DNA of 64,000 nt from Methyloprofundus sp. GTDB lineage: Bacteria > Pseudomonadota > Gammaproteobacteria > Methylococcales > Methylomonadaceae. Location: positions 930,001-994,000 of the forward strand of contig AP023240.1 in the NCBI GenBank assembly GCA_016592635.1, written 5' to 3'. Every line of letters begins with the position of its first letter. Position 1 is the stretch's first letter. A program made the translations under genes and the position numbers. The notes under the pieces are model-generated. The model saw only the letters and a list, made by a program, of their open reading frames with translations. It ran no database searches and was not told the origin of the DNA. Below, one piece after another: positions 1 through 9,071 of this stretch.

Positions 1-79
1 CTTTGGCAATACCCCAAGCAATAGAACGATTGCTGGCTAAACCAACGATTAAAACACGTTTGCCTTGCATAAAACCCAT
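1..79 (-). CDS. fabI: Enoyl-ACP reductase (NADH), 5' end only
   Basis: Only the first 26 codons are inside the window; the gene runs off the left edge. The visible N-terminus reads MGFMQGKRVLIVGLASNRSI and continues AWGIAK. This is the characteristic start of FabI, whose G-x-x-x-x-x-S-I-A-x-G-I motif is its NAD(H)-binding variant of the short-chain dehydrogenase fold. FabI reduces enoyl-ACP in the last step of each fatty-acid elongation cycle in the cytoplasm. The ATG is preceded by an AGGAG ribosome binding site about 8 bases upstream, so the start is well supported. The partial length is the only caveat. Confidence 0.85.
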   Translation of the reverse strand, partial: MGFMQGKRVLIVGLASNRSIAWGIAK

Positions 80-138
80 TGTTGTTTCTCCTGTGAGTGG
101 ATTGAATTATTAATGATGAGAGTATAACAAATTAAAGC

Positions 139-927
139 TCAGGTATCTTTTTGCTTGCGAATTTCAGATCGTTCTGCGAATGCAAAAAATTGCTCCAACT
201 GTTTTTGCTCTTTACTTGATTTTATTTCACTGTAATGCCCACCAATGATTAATTTCGTACGACTATTACTATAAGGTTTAGAAAATCGTACCACTAAGTC
301 AAAATGAATCTTAGAATGATCAGGTAAAGTGAGTACACAGCGATTCAGTTGATCGCCACGTTGAATTCTGGCAATTGCATTGTCTACGATAACACCGATA
401 CCATGCCGAGAAATATCAATAACCGTACCCCCTACCGAAAAATTAGTACGGTTAGAGGTGCCTTGAAATGTCATTTTATGCGTGGTCAGATTGATACGCG
501 GTGACTTACGGCGTTGTGGATAATAGATGCGATGTGGAAAGGGAGCTTTATAATAGCCCATACCTTGCGCATGCCCAGCAGTTAAATCTGTTAAAGCAAT
601 AGATAAGTGGATATTATTAAGGTAAGTGGTTAACTTGAGCTGTTTACTTTGTTGTAGCAGCTGATTGCCACTATGAGGGATTAACTCATCAAGAATTATT
701 ATTTTTTTGTGCTCTTGTACATCAATAATATGTGAATTATAGATTTGATCCGAGTTATTTAATTCTATGGTACAAAAGCCTGAGTCACTTTCGATGGCTT
801 TTAGAATTTGTAATATTTTTGCTGGCTCAGTAACAAAATTTGGGTTGTCATTAACCTCCTGAACAAAATCAAAATTATCCTCAATTGGCTTTTTCTTGGC
901 AAAGATTTTTTTTAAGGTGGTAATCAT
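139..927 (-). CDS. PilZ domain protein, YcgR-like
   Basis: A 262-residue cytoplasmic protein with no signal peptide or membrane segment. The C-terminal half (about residues 138-250) is a PilZ domain: it has the RKSPR (RxxxR) c-di-GMP binding arginines followed by the DISRHGIGV (D/N-x-S-x-x-G) motif. The N-terminal half (about 30-135) resembles the YcgR-N beta domain found before PilZ in flagellar-brake proteins. It therefore probably binds cyclic di-GMP and passes the signal to a partner. No motility gene is adjacent, so the partner is unknown. The gene lies just downstream of fabI-facing sequence and is co-directional with the small gene upstream of it. Confidence 0.8.
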   Translation of the reverse strand: MITTLKKIFAKKKPIEDNFDFVQEVNDNPNFVTEPAKILQILKAIESDSGFCTIELNNSDQIYNSHIIDVQEHKKIIILDELIPHSGNQLLQQSKQLKLTTYLNNIHLSIALTDLTAGHAQGMGYYKAPFPHRIYYPQRRKSPRINLTTHKMTFQGTSNRTNFSVGGTVIDISRHGIGVIVDNAIARIQRGDQLNRCVLTLPDHSKIHFDLVVRFSKPYSNSRTKLIIGGHYSEIKSSKEQKQLEQFFAFAERSEIRKQKDT

Positions 928-973
928 AATGTGACTTTATGTTCTGAAGGAATAGTGAGGAACCTTAACGTCG

Positions 974-1345
974 TTAATCATCTTTGCTCTCAGCTGAATC
1001 TTCATTATTATTTTTTGCAGAGTGATGCGTATCAGGTAAGCTCAGATTTTTGCGCACTTCCAAGACAAATTTCAAACCTATAGGTGATAATATATTTTTA
1101 GGCAAAGAATCTAGGCTAAGTGCTGTCATCATCGCAGATTTTTGAAAAGGGGAGTATTTACGCATCAATAAAGAAAAAACAAATAACATTTCTTCAGCAG
1201 AAATTTCTTCATTATCTAGCATGAATTCTGCTATTTTAGTGATTTCTATATAGGCCTTAATTCTTTTTTTACGGTTAATAAAGCCTATAGAAGGCATATT
1301 GCTGCGTAGTTTTTCGAAAACTTCAGTGGTATTTTCTTCTGACAT
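974..1345 (-). CDS. Small conserved-looking protein of unknown function
   Basis: A protein of about 123 residues starting MSEENTTEVFEKL. An in-frame TTG nine codons upstream would extend it, but the ATG is preferred because an AGGA sits about 11 bases before it. The sequence is mainly helical. The central part (KKRIKAYIEITKIAEFML...LLMRKYSPFQ) is charged, and the C-terminal tail is polar and acidic (SAKNNNEDSAESKDD). No recognisable catalytic motif, signal peptide or membrane segment is visible. It lies 46 bp upstream of, and co-directional with, the PilZ gene, so the two may be co-transcribed. I do not recognise the family. Confidence 0.6.
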   Translation of the reverse strand: MSEENTTEVFEKLRSNMPSIGFINRKKRIKAYIEITKIAEFMLDNEEISAEEMLFVFSLLMRKYSPFQKSAMMTALSLDSLPKNILSPIGLKFVLEVRKNLSLPDTHHSAKNNNEDSAESKDD

Positions 1346-1473
1346 GAGCGATTGTTTCCTAATTATAAACAATTAGTTTAATAATGTGTGTATTGTTGTT
1401 TTAGAAAAGCAGGGTAAAATAGCCTGCAAATCAAAACTTATTTTTTAAAGCGTATTTTAACAAGGATATTAAC

Positions 1474-1629
1474 ATGACTGAACTTAATAGAGATATTACT
1501 ACCGGTGTTTTATTTATTGCAGGTGTTTGGGGCTTTATTTCAGGCCAGTTCATTATCTCAACAGTCTTATTTGCTGGCTCTACGGTTTTGAGTAATATCA
1601 TGCCAAAATTAACAGCTGAGCGTGTTTAA
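1474..1629 (+). CDS. 51-residue hydrophobic small protein
   Basis: A short open frame of 51 codons starting MTELNRDITTGVLFIAGVWG. A good AAGGA ribosome binding site lies 7 bases before the ATG and a strong intrinsic terminator lies about 145 bp after the stop. Residues 9-44 are almost entirely hydrophobic and could form one long or two short membrane helices (FIAGVWGFI and FIISTVLFAGSTVL). The ends are polar with a basic C-terminus. I do not recognise it. The RBS, the terminator and its isolation between oppositely oriented genes argue that it is real rather than chance. Confidence 0.55.
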   Translation: MTELNRDITTGVLFIAGVWGFISGQFIISTVLFAGSTVLSNIMPKLTAERV

Positions 1630-1773
1630 TTGTTATTCTTGTTAATGATGTTGTATAGAACTTTATACAAAACCCAGCGTCTTGTATAAAAAGTATTTTA
1701 GTAGATTGTTTTATCCCCAAAGATTTTTAACCTCCTAGTGTGATCATAAGAGTAAATAATTACTCACATTTGT

Positions 1774-1813
1774 GCCTCCTGTGTCTTTTAATAGATATAG
1801 GGGGCTTTTTTTT
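1774..1813 (+). terminator. Rho-independent terminator
   Basis: A 12-bp stem (GCCTCCTGTGTC pairing with GATATAGGGGGC, including three G-U pairs in RNA) closes an 8-base loop and is followed by eight T residues. It ends transcription from the small hydrophobic gene before the PLP enzyme gene. Confidence 0.75.
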
Positions 1814-1905
1814 GCCTGATTTAAAGTAAGTTCCCCTTTTCTATACTGTGTAGTATTGCCAAACTGGTTATACTAATGATATTAACTCTTGGAAATAAGT
1901 GTGCA

Positions 1906-2820
1906 ATGAATAAACAGTTACTCGCTCTTGAACAGCAACTAAGCTCGTCGATATTGGTGCAAATTAAAGAGCCCTTTATTCATGAGCAAGGTATTGAACT
2001 TTGGTTAAAGCGTGATGATTTATTGCACCCCATTATTTCAGGGAATAAATGGCGTAAGCTTAAATACATTTTAGAACACGCCTTGTCATTAAATACGCAT
2101 ACCATTGTTTCTATGGGTGGGGCATACTCTAATCACTTGCATGCCTTGGCTTATGTTGGTAAGGCACTACAGATTGCAACAAAGGCAAAAATTCGGGGTG
2201 AGCAGCCAGCAATATTAAACCCAAGTTTGCAAGATATGACGGACTGGGACATGCAGCTAGATTATGTATCACGCACTGATTATCGTGAACTCAGAAATTA
2301 TCAACGTCATGATGCTTTACCAGATCTGCAAATAGGTGAATATTGGCTGCCTGAAGGCGGAGCCATGCCGTTTGCTTTAAGAGGCGTTGCTGAATTAGTC
2401 GACGAATTTGATATCGATTACGATGTGGTTTGTGTGCCTTGTGGTACAGCGACTACCTTAGCAGGGGTAATAAGTGTTTTGCCTGTCGATAAGCAGGCAT
2501 TAGGTTTTGCTGCTTTAAAAGGCGCGGATTTTTTATACGATGATATGCGGCAGATATTAAAAAATACCTCGTGTCATAATAATGATTGGTCTATTCAGTT
2601 AGGCTACCACTTTGGCGGCTTTGCTAAAGTAAAGCCTGATTTACGTAGTTTTATGCAGAAATTTGAGCAAACGCATGGTATTAAATTAGAACCTGTTTAT
2701 ACTGGAAAGATGCTGTATGGCCTTTATGATTTAATTCGGCAGGGTTATTTTAAAGCAGGGCAGAAGATTATTGCCGTGCATACAGGTGGTTTGCAAGGAA
2801 ATCGCGGTTTTGCATTATAA
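1906..2820 (+). CDS. PLP-dependent D-cysteine desulfhydrase / ACC deaminase family protein
   Basis: A fold-type II pyridoxal-phosphate enzyme of about 304 residues. LWLKRDDLLHP leads into SGNKWRKLKY, whose lysine is the Schiff-base residue. SMGGAYSNHLHA is the substrate/PLP-phosphate loop, and CVPCGTATTLAG plus the C-terminal HTGGLQGNRGF complete the cofactor site. Family members eliminate sulfide from D-cysteine or open 1-aminocyclopropane-carboxylate; the sequence alone does not decide which. The start at 1906 (MNKQLLALEQQL) matches where homologues begin. An ATG ten codons upstream at 1876 is possible but less likely. A weak TTTAAA/TATACT promoter with 16-bp spacing lies at about 1820-1847. 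The gene stands alone, 95 bp before ppk. Confidence 0.85.
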   Translation: MNKQLLALEQQLSSSILVQIKEPFIHEQGIELWLKRDDLLHPIISGNKWRKLKYILEHALSLNTHTIVSMGGAYSNHLHALAYVGKALQIATKAKIRGEQPAILNPSLQDMTDWDMQLDYVSRTDYRELRNYQRHDALPDLQIGEYWLPEGGAMPFALRGVAELVDEFDIDYDVVCVPCGTATTLAGVISVLPVDKQALGFAALKGADFLYDDMRQILKNTSCHNNDWSIQLGYHFGGFAKVKPDLRSFMQKFEQTHGIKLEPVYTGKMLYGLYDLIRQGYFKAGQKIIAVHTGGLQGNRGFAL

Positions 2821-2915
2821 AATGTAAGTTAAAGACCAGCGCTTCTCTAGTTTTACCGAAGTGACTTCTATGCAGAACCTTAACCTAACCTAATTTATTT
2901 AATTCATAGAGAAAA

Positions 2916-5015
2916 ATGATGACAGAAACCTCAGATGACACAACAATAGTCGAAACTATGGATCTTGATGATCCCGCCTACTATTTTAATCGTGAGCTGA
3001 GTCTTTTAGAATTTAATGATCGAGTATTGGCGCAAGCAAAGGATGAGAATATACCTTTATTGGAACGTTTGAATTACTTATGTATTTCTTGCTCCAATTT
3101 AGATGAGTTTTATGAGGTCAGGGTGGCCAGTGTTATTCAAATGGCTGAAATGGACCCACTGATAACGGCAAGTGATGGTCTAAATGCACAGCAGCAGTTA
3201 GATGTGATTGCCGAAAAAGCACATGAATTGGTGGCTGAGCAATATCGAGTATTGCATGAATTAATGATTCCGCAATTAGCAGAGCAGGATATACGTTTTA
3301 TTCGGCGTGCTGATTGGAGTGATATACAACGGCAATGGCTACAAAAATTTTTCCATGAAGAGTTGTTGCCCATTCTCACACCTGTTGGCTTGGACTCGGC
3401 GCACCCATTTCCACGTATTTTAAATAAAAGTTTAAACTTTATTATTTCTTTAACTGGCAAAGATGCTTTTGGGCGTAATAGCGGTCGAGCTATTTTGCAG
3501 GCTCCACGTTCTTTGCCAAGAATTATTCCACTACCAGTTGATGAAACTAAAAGCGGCGAGCATGATTTTGTGTTTCTTTCATCTATTATCCATGCCTTTG
3601 TTGATGAGTTATTTAATGGTATGACCGTTAAATGTTGTCACCAATTTCGAGTCACTCGTAATAGTGACTTGTATGTCGATGATGATGCTATAGACGATTT
3701 GCTGAATGCGGTTGAAGGTGAATTGACCATGCGTAATTATGGCGATGAAGTACGCTTGGAAATTGATGCCAATTGTTCCGAAGCTACCGTTAAATTCTTG
3801 GCGGCGCGTTTTGGTATCACTAATGACCAAGTCTTTTTGGTTAATGGACCGGTTAATTTGAGCCGAGTTCAGGAAATTTGTGGTTTGGTTGATCGACCTG
3901 ATTTGAAGTTCATACCTTATAAACCTTCAATGCCGGCACAGTTATCGCGGCATAAAAATTATTTTGATGCGATTAAGAAACAGGATTTTTTACTGCATCA
4001 TCCTTACGAATCATTTACTCCTATCGTTGAGTTTGTGCGTCAAGCAGCTGTTGACCCTGATGTATTGGCCATTAAACAGACTTTGTATAGAACCAGTGCA
4101 GATTCTCCGATTGTAAATGCCTTGCTGAAAGCCGCGCGTGCTGGCAAAGAAGTGACTGTAGTGGTTGAATTACGTGCTAGGTTTGATGAGCGCGCCAATA
4201 TTACTTTAGCAGCTAAATTACAAGATGCAGCCGTGAATGTGGTCTATGGCGTGGTCGGCTATAAAACCCATGCCAAAATGTGTTTGGTCGTGCGTAAGGA
4301 AGGTAAAAAATTTCGCGATTATGTGCACTTGGGCACAGGTAACTACCACCCTAATACAGCCAAGTTTTATACTGATTATGGGTTACTTTCAAGTAACCGA
4401 GAATTAGGTGAAGATGTGCGTAAGGTTTTCGTACAATTAACCAGTTTGGGCAAAGTGACTAAGCTGCATAAATTATTGCAATCCCCCTTTACTTTGCATA
4501 AAGGCTTGCTCGATAAAATTGCTCGAGAGGCTGAATTTGCTAAGCAAGGCTTGCCCGCAAAAATTATCTTTAAAGTGAATGCGGTGGTGGAAGACAAAAT
4601 CATCAAAGCCTTATATCAAGCTTCCCAAGCAGGTGTTGAAATTAAATTGATTGTACGCGGCATTTGTACTTTAAGACCTGGCATAAAGGGTATTTCAGAA
4701 AATATAGAAGTGCGTTCCATAATTGGTCGATTTTTAGAGCATACTCGTGTGTACATGTTTGAAAATGGCGGCTCCCCTGAAGTCTATTGTGCTAGTGCAG
4801 ATGTGATGGGACGTAATATGTTTTGGCGGGTAGAAACTTGTTTCCCTCTTGAGTATAAGCAATTAAAGACCAGAGTATTGCGTGATTTGGATTGTTACCT
4901 AAAGGATAACTCACAATCTTGGATTATGCGTAGTGATGGGAGTTATCAGCAAAGTTATGTAGAAGGTGATGTGTATCGGGTACAAGATGCATTGATGGAG
5001 CAATATGCGGGGTAG
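2916..5015 (+). CDS. ppk1: Polyphosphate kinase 1
   Basis: 699 residues, full family length. Ppk1 reversibly transfers the gamma phosphate of ATP to inorganic polyphosphate at the inner membrane. The N-terminal domain has the typical YYFNRELSLLEFNDRV, then NLDEFYEVRVA. The two PLD-like catalytic domains contain the phosphorylated-histidine motif YKTHAKM near residue 450 and the second HTRVYMF histidine near residue 607. The C-terminal MGRNMFWRVETCFP is also typical. Two tandem ATGs occur at the start; either is possible. The gene is followed by an inverted repeat and is not in an obvious operon. No ppx or phoU gene is adjacent. Confidence 0.97.
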   Translation: MMTETSDDTTIVETMDLDDPAYYFNRELSLLEFNDRVLAQAKDENIPLLERLNYLCISCSNLDEFYEVRVASVIQMAEMDPLITASDGLNAQQQLDVIAEKAHELVAEQYRVLHELMIPQLAEQDIRFIRRADWSDIQRQWLQKFFHEELLPILTPVGLDSAHPFPRILNKSLNFIISLTGKDAFGRNSGRAILQAPRSLPRIIPLPVDETKSGEHDFVFLSSIIHAFVDELFNGMTVKCCHQFRVTRNSDLYVDDDAIDDLLNAVEGELTMRNYGDEVRLEIDANCSEATVKFLAARFGITNDQVFLVNGPVNLSRVQEICGLVDRPDLKFIPYKPSMPAQLSRHKNYFDAIKKQDFLLHHPYESFTPIVEFVRQAAVDPDVLAIKQTLYRTSADSPIVNALLKAARAGKEVTVVVELRARFDERANITLAAKLQDAAVNVVYGVVGYKTHAKMCLVVRKEGKKFRDYVHLGTGNYHPNTAKFYTDYGLLSSNRELGEDVRKVFVQLTSLGKVTKLHKLLQSPFTLHKGLLDKIAREAEFAKQGLPAKIIFKVNAVVEDKIIKALYQASQAGVEIKLIVRGICTLRPGIKGISENIEVRSIIGRFLEHTRVYMFENGGSPEVYCASADVMGRNMFWRVETCFPLEYKQLKTRVLRDLDCYLKDNSQSWIMRSDGSYQQSYVEGDVYRVQDALMEQYAG

Positions 5016-5138
5016 GTTACGTCACTACCATTAACGGCTCATAAATGCTGTAGGCTGAATGGGGGCTTGTCAAGCGTAATGTAGATAAAATGAAACCCGA
5101 CATCTTAGGGCATCCTGATATGTCAGATTTCATTTTTA

Positions 5139-5169
5139 AGGCTGATTAATAAAAAATCTCAATCAGCCT
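5139..5169. terminator. Hairpin after ppk1, possible terminator
   Basis: AGGCTGATT and AATCAGCCT form a perfect 9-bp stem around a 13-base A-rich loop. There is no following T tract on the plus strand, so it may stabilise the ppk1 message 3' end or act as a weak terminator. Confidence 0.4.
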
Positions 5170-5178
5170 ATCATGTCA

Positions 5179-5302
5179 TACCAATTCCAGTAAATAATTA
5201 CCCTAATACCGTCATTCCCGAAGTCTTTTTATCGGGAATCCATTCGCGTAGTAGATTCCTACTAAAGCTTGTGCCTAAAGTAATTAATTATTTTGATTGG
5301 TA
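5179..5302. repeat. Small inverted-repeat (MITE/REP-like) element
   Basis: About 124 bp bounded by TACCAAT and ATTGGTA, with a second nested inverted pair (AAATAATTAC / GTAATTAATTATT). In the centre is a hairpin ATTCCCGA-10 nt-TCGGGAAT. Nothing in it is coding. The layout is that of a non-autonomous repeat element, possibly folding as one long hairpin in the space between ppk1 and the convergent gene. Confidence 0.55.
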
Positions 5303-5333
5303 TCGTATGTTGTTTAATGAGAGATTTCTCCCA

Positions 5334-5726
5334 TTAGTCTTCTTCTTGTTCAGGATCGTTTGCTTTAAACAACTCGGCAATAAATTCCATATACGGTGCT
5401 GTTTGCGGAAGAACTGGAATTTTCCAGTTCTTCCCAACAATACGTGACAGTATGTTGCCCAACCAGATACGATTTGATCTCGCTGCTTCGATCACAAAGT
5501 GATACTCACCCTCACCAGTAACCACTGCAAAACCATCAATCCAAACATCAATGGTTTCTGATTCACCAACAAGTTGTACTTGCGTGAATGCTGTACGCGT
5601 ATCAATATCAAAATTAAAACTTGTTAATGCTGCAATATCTTTTAGTACTATATTTGCCACCCAAATAATTAATTTATTTGGAGTCATTTTTATTATTGTT
5701 TTTGTTAGTTTTACCTTAATACTCAT
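5334..5726 (-). CDS. Hypothetical protein, 130 residues
   Basis: I do not recognise this protein. It begins MSIKVKLTKTIIKMTPNKL; an AGGA seven bases before the ATG supports this start over the internal Met-14. After an apolar, amphipathic N-terminal stretch (about residues 15-35) come alternating beta-like strands rich in V/I/D (SFNFDIDTRTAFTQVQL, IDVWIDGFAVV). A helical C-terminus (APYMEFIAELFKAN) ends in an acidic tail, DPEQEED. There is no signal peptide. It is convergent with ppk1 and has no partner on its strand. Confidence 0.6.
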   Translation of the reverse strand: MSIKVKLTKTIIKMTPNKLIIWVANIVLKDIAALTSFNFDIDTRTAFTQVQLVGESETIDVWIDGFAVVTGEGEYHFVIEAARSNRIWLGNILSRIVGKNWKIPVLPQTAPYMEFIAELFKANDPEQEED

Positions 5727-5985
5727 TTTTGGTCCTCATTTAGAAACAGAGTAAACGCTATAATTTATACTATTTTTTGCCTATGTGTCTCAAAAATTAC
5801 TATCATTCGTTTTCTAAGCTGCTTGTATAGGGCGAACTGATCAACAAATAATCCATCTGAATGCGAACTGTTTCACTTTATATATCAAGCGTTGGAGTAT
5901 CCTGAATGACACGGTAAAGGAAAATAATTTTATAAAAAGAATGTCTTACATTATTTTACGATGTAAATATTCGGGGGTTAGTAAC

Positions 5986-6267
5986 ATGACGACAGCAGCA
6001 ATAGATATAGACACACTTAACGAATTATTGGATAACCAACAAAAGCTTGATGATATTTTTAGCACTGCTTTTGATGACGATGATTTTCTAACATGCTCAA
6101 TGGCTAGTACTAAGCATGGTTCTGGAGAAAGTAGCTTGGCTGTTCAGCAGGGTAAACGCGCTGGAGCAACTATATTAGTTCAGGAAAGTAAAAGCAAAGT
6201 TTACTTGGTTATGCCTGTATTACTAGAAATTGCAACCATATATTACTGCATAGTGAATTTCAGCTGA
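5986..6267 (+). CDS. Hypothetical protein, about 93 residues
   Basis: A small protein starting MTTAAIDIDTLNELLDNQQK; a GGGGG-containing ribosome site lies 8 bases before this ATG. The frame remains open upstream to 5941, but that start has no ribosome site. The N-terminal half is acidic and helical (TLNELLDNQQKLDDIFSTAFDDDD). The middle carries polar KHGSGESS and basic GKRAG segments, and the C-terminus is hydrophobic (VYLVMPVLLEIATIYYCIVNFS). I do not recognise the family. It lies 130 bp before the sigma54 activator gene on the same strand, which could mean shared transcription. Confidence 0.45.
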   Translation: MTTAAIDIDTLNELLDNQQKLDDIFSTAFDDDDFLTCSMASTKHGSGESSLAVQQGKRAGATILVQESKSKVYLVMPVLLEIATIYYCIVNFS

Positions 6268-6397
6268 GATCAACTCCATTAAAATATTGTCAGTTTAGCG
6301 CATCGTGTGATGTAAGGATTAAATCTACAAAATTTCATTAAGTGATATTATTAACCTAATTGAATTTTTGTCCCTTAAACCATAAGAGCAACACTGA

Positions 6398-8218
6398 ATG
6401 ACTGACACCTTGCAAATTCTGCGCCGCTATGAACTAATCTTAAGCTCAGCTGGAGATGGAATTTATGGCCTAGATAAAGATGGTAGAATAAGTTTTGTGA
6501 ATCCCGCTGCTCTGCAAATGACTGGCTGGATTGAACAAGAGGTGCTGGGTGAGCTGGGGCATATGCAGCATCATCACAGCAAAGCCAATGGTGAACCTTA
6601 TCCTCGGCATGAGTGCCCCATTTATTTAGCCTTAAAAGATGGTGAAGTGCACCATATCACGCATGAAGTTTTTTGGCGTAAAGATGGCAGTAGTTTCCCC
6701 GTACATTACACCAGCACCCCTATTTGGGAAAATAGCGCAATCGTTGGCGCAGTTGTCGTTTTCCAAGATGTCAGTAAATTAAAACAAGCTGAAGCGGAAT
6801 TGGCTGTCTTACAACGACGTAGTGAATTAGTACTGACGGCTGCAGGGGAAGGGATTTGCGGTTTCGATTGTGAAGGTCAGCTAACTTTTAGTAATCCGAC
6901 TGCTTCGGCAATGTTGGCTTGGGCGCAAGAGTCTCCAAAAGGTCAAACTATTCATAATGTTTTTGGACGTGATGAACCCAATGCTGAAGAATACTGCCCT
7001 GTACACAATATTATGCAGGGCAAGCAACGCTTTGAAGCCAGTGATAAAGTATTTTGGCGTGCAGATGGTAGCAATTTTCCAGTTGATTTTGTGAGTACGC
7101 CCATCATGGATGCTAAACAGCTACAAGGGGTTGTCGTAGTATTCAGTGATATTAGTCAACGAAAACTCGCAGCCCAAAAGCTTAATCAAGCTTTAGCAGA
7201 AATCAAACAGTTAAAAAATCGTTTACAAGATGAGAATAGCTACTTACAAGAGCAGGTTAATCTCAATCATAAATTTACCGATATTCTCGGTCATAGTAAG
7301 GCTTTAAAAACGGTCTTAGGCCAAGTTGAACAAGTTGCGCCGACTGATACTACTGTATTAATTTTAGGTGAAACCGGCACGGGCAAAGAATTGTTTGCCC
7401 GTGCTTTGCATAATCTCAGCCCCAGAAATGCACGGCCTTTAGTTAAAGTCAATTGCGCAGCATTGCCAGCCAACTTAATTGAAAGTGAATTGTTTGGTCA
7501 TGAAAAAGGTAGCTTCACTGGGGCAACAGCACGACGCATGGGACGTTTTGAATTAGCGCATGAAGGCACGATTTTTCTGGATGAAATCGGTGAGATACCT
7601 TTAGAACTACAGGCCAAATTATTGCGTGTATTACAAGAAGGCGAGATCGAACGTTTAGGTGATTCTAAGACCATTAAAATAAATGTTAGAGTGATTGCCG
7701 CAACACATCGTGATTTAAAGAAAATGGTGGCTGCTGGTGATTTTCGTGAAGATCTTTATTATCGACTCAGTGTGTTTCCTTTAACAATTCCTGCTTTACG
7801 TGAGCGAAAAAATGACATTGCCTTGTTAGTGCAATGGTTTGTGAGTAAATATGCACAGAAAATGAGTAAACAAATTAATCATATTCCACAAACTGTCATG
7901 GATAATTTGTTAAGCTACAGTTGGCCTGGCAATGTTCGTGAACTGGAAAATGTTATTGAACGGGCAGTGATTCTATCGCCCGAACAAACATTGAAAATTG
8001 CCGCATTACATAACCCTAAATTAAACCATTCAGCTGATGCACAAGGGTTATTGCCTTTGGCCGCTATGGAAAAAGCATATATTATTAAAGTATTGGAAAG
8101 TGTGCAATGGCAAATTTCTGGCGAGCATGGCAGCGCTGCAATTTTGGAAATACACCCAAATACCTTGCGTTCGCGGATGAATAAATTGGGGATACGGCGG
8201 GCGGTGACGGCTGTGTAA
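6398..8218 (+). CDS. PAS-PAS sigma54-dependent transcriptional activator
   Basis: 606 residues, cytoplasmic. Two PAS domains lie at about 8-125 and 130-250; each begins with a G-I-(Y/C)-G-(L/F)-D signature and ends in V-V-F-x-D-(V/I)-S. A coiled-coil linker follows (about 255-290), then a sigma54-interacting AAA+ domain with Walker A GETGTGKE near residue 324. The sigma54-contact loop reads GSFTGA instead of GAFTGA, and Walker B is [11 protein letters not shown] Fis-type helix-turn-helix closes the protein ([20 protein letters not shown]). It should activate a -24/-12 promoter in response to a PAS-sensed signal, perhaps redox, oxygen or a small ligand. It is an orphan: no sensor kinase or obvious target is adjacent. 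Confidence 0.92.
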   Translation: MTDTLQILRRYELILSSAGDGIYGLDKDGRISFVNPAALQMTGWIEQEVLGELGHMQHHHSKANGEPYPRHECPIYLALKDGEVHHITHEVFWRKDGSSFPVHYTSTPIWENSAIVGAVVVFQDVSKLKQAEAELAVLQRRSELVLTAAGEGICGFDCEGQLTFSNPTASAMLAWAQESPKGQTIHNVFGRDEPNAEEYCPVHNIMQGKQRFEASDKVFWRADGSNFPVDFVSTPIMDAKQLQGVVVVFSDISQRKLAAQKLNQALAEIKQLKNRLQDENSYLQEQVNLNHKFTDILGHSKALKTVLGQVEQVAPTDTTVLILGETGTGKELFARALHNLSPRNARPLVKVNCAALPANLIESELFGHEKGSFTGATARRMGRFELAHEGTIFLDEIGEIPLELQAKLLRVLQEGEIERLGDSKTIKINVRVIAATHRDLKKMVAAGDFREDLYYRLSVFPLTIPALRERKNDIALLVQWFVSKYAQKMSKQINHIPQTVMDNLLSYSWPGNVRELENVIERAVILSPEQTLKIAALHNPKLNHSADAQGLLPLAAMEKAYIIKVLESVQWQISGEHGSAAILEIHPNTLRSRMNKLGIRRAVTAV

Positions 8219-8278
8219 GAGATGAAAAATAGGTGAATTTTGGTAGCCTAGATTGCGCCTCTTATGGGTGGGTATTAT

Positions 8279-8722
8279 TTAATTACCTACAAAAAAAACT
8301 TTCTCCAGTAGTTTGAAATTCGCTAAACAGCATTGCCCAGAAGGGCTTCTTATGGCGCAAGCACAATCACCTACCTTGGTTTTTTGGATAACAAAATCTT
8401 TGATGATGGCTGCACCCCCTTGTTTAAGTGCATTGACATATTGCTCGGTACTTATATCAAAGCAATAACAAAGTTTATTATTATTTAGTTCGGTAAATGC
8501 TCTTAGCTGATTCTTAGCAATGCTTTTGCCATCTTGCGAAAAATAGCCTACAGAACAAGATTCGTCCGTACAGTAATAATATCTGTCAGTTTCAAGCTCT
8601 AAAACATCAGGGAACTTAACTTGATGAAAAATTGTTTTCATACTGATATTTTTACTGGAGATACCGCACTGAGGACATGCCAATGTCGAAGAGCTAGTAT
8701 TACCAGAGCAGCAGCTAGACAT
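8279..8722 (-). CDS. CopZ N-terminal-type zinc/[2Fe-2S] cysteine protein
   Basis: 147 residues with many cysteines. An N-terminal CC and a CPQCG zinc-ribbon-like pair are followed by YYYCTDESC, LCYCF, CACA and CC near the C-terminus. This order (C-x-C-F ... C-x-C ... C-C) is that of the N-terminal domain of Archaeoglobus-type CopZ, which binds one zinc and one [2Fe-2S] cluster and can reduce copper before passing it on. Here that domain stands alone; the ferredoxin-like metal-binding domain is encoded by the next gene upstream in the operon. A GGAGA ribosome site lies 6 bases before the ATG. It is the last gene of the merT-merP-copZN operon. Confidence 0.75.
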   Translation of the reverse strand: MSSCCSGNTSSSTLACPQCGISSKNISMKTIFHQVKFPDVLELETDRYYYCTDESCSVGYFSQDGKSIAKNQLRAFTELNNNKLCYCFDISTEQYVNALKQGGAAIIKDFVIQKTKVGDCACAIRSPSGQCCLANFKLLEKVFFVGN

Positions 8723-8735
8723 AATATTCTCCTTG

Positions 8736-9062
8736 TTATTTTGGGGTAGTTTTTACAGTTGCAGGGTAGTCCGCATTAGTAATCGCTGTTGTTAATGCAT
8801 CACTGTTGGTTGGTTGCGGATCGAAGCTAACGGTCGCTGTTTTATCTGTATAATTTATGCTGACATTTTCAGTGCCAGCAGCAACAGCAGATAAAGCTTT
8901 TTTAATGGTAAATTTACACATTGGACAGGTCATATTCTGTACATCAAGCACTAGGGTTTGACTGCTATTTTGTATCTGGCTTGCTAATTCAGCATTGACT
9001 ACCGACATAACGAATAGCCCAGACAAAAAAACGACTAATAAGATTAATACTTTAATAGGCAT
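8736..9062 (-). CDS. merP: Periplasmic MerP-like heavy-metal-associated protein
   Basis: 108 residues. A hydrophobic N-terminus ending near VVNA (about residues 5-24) looks like a secretion signal. The mature part is an HMA domain with the metal site MTCPMCKFTIKKAL. The MTCPMC cysteine pair is the MerP variant of MxCxxC, and the beta-alpha-beta pattern continues through VSINYTDKTATVSFDP. MerP captures Hg(II) in the periplasm and hands it to MerT. It sits 9 bp after merT and 13 bp before the CopZ-N gene. Copper as the physiological metal cannot be excluded. Confidence 0.85.
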   Translation of the reverse strand: MPIKVLILLVVFLSGLFVMSVVNAELASQIQNSSQTLVLDVQNMTCPMCKFTIKKALSAVAAGTENVSINYTDKTATVSFDPQPTNSDALTTAITNADYPATVKTTPK

Positions 9063-9071
9063 GATGTTTCC

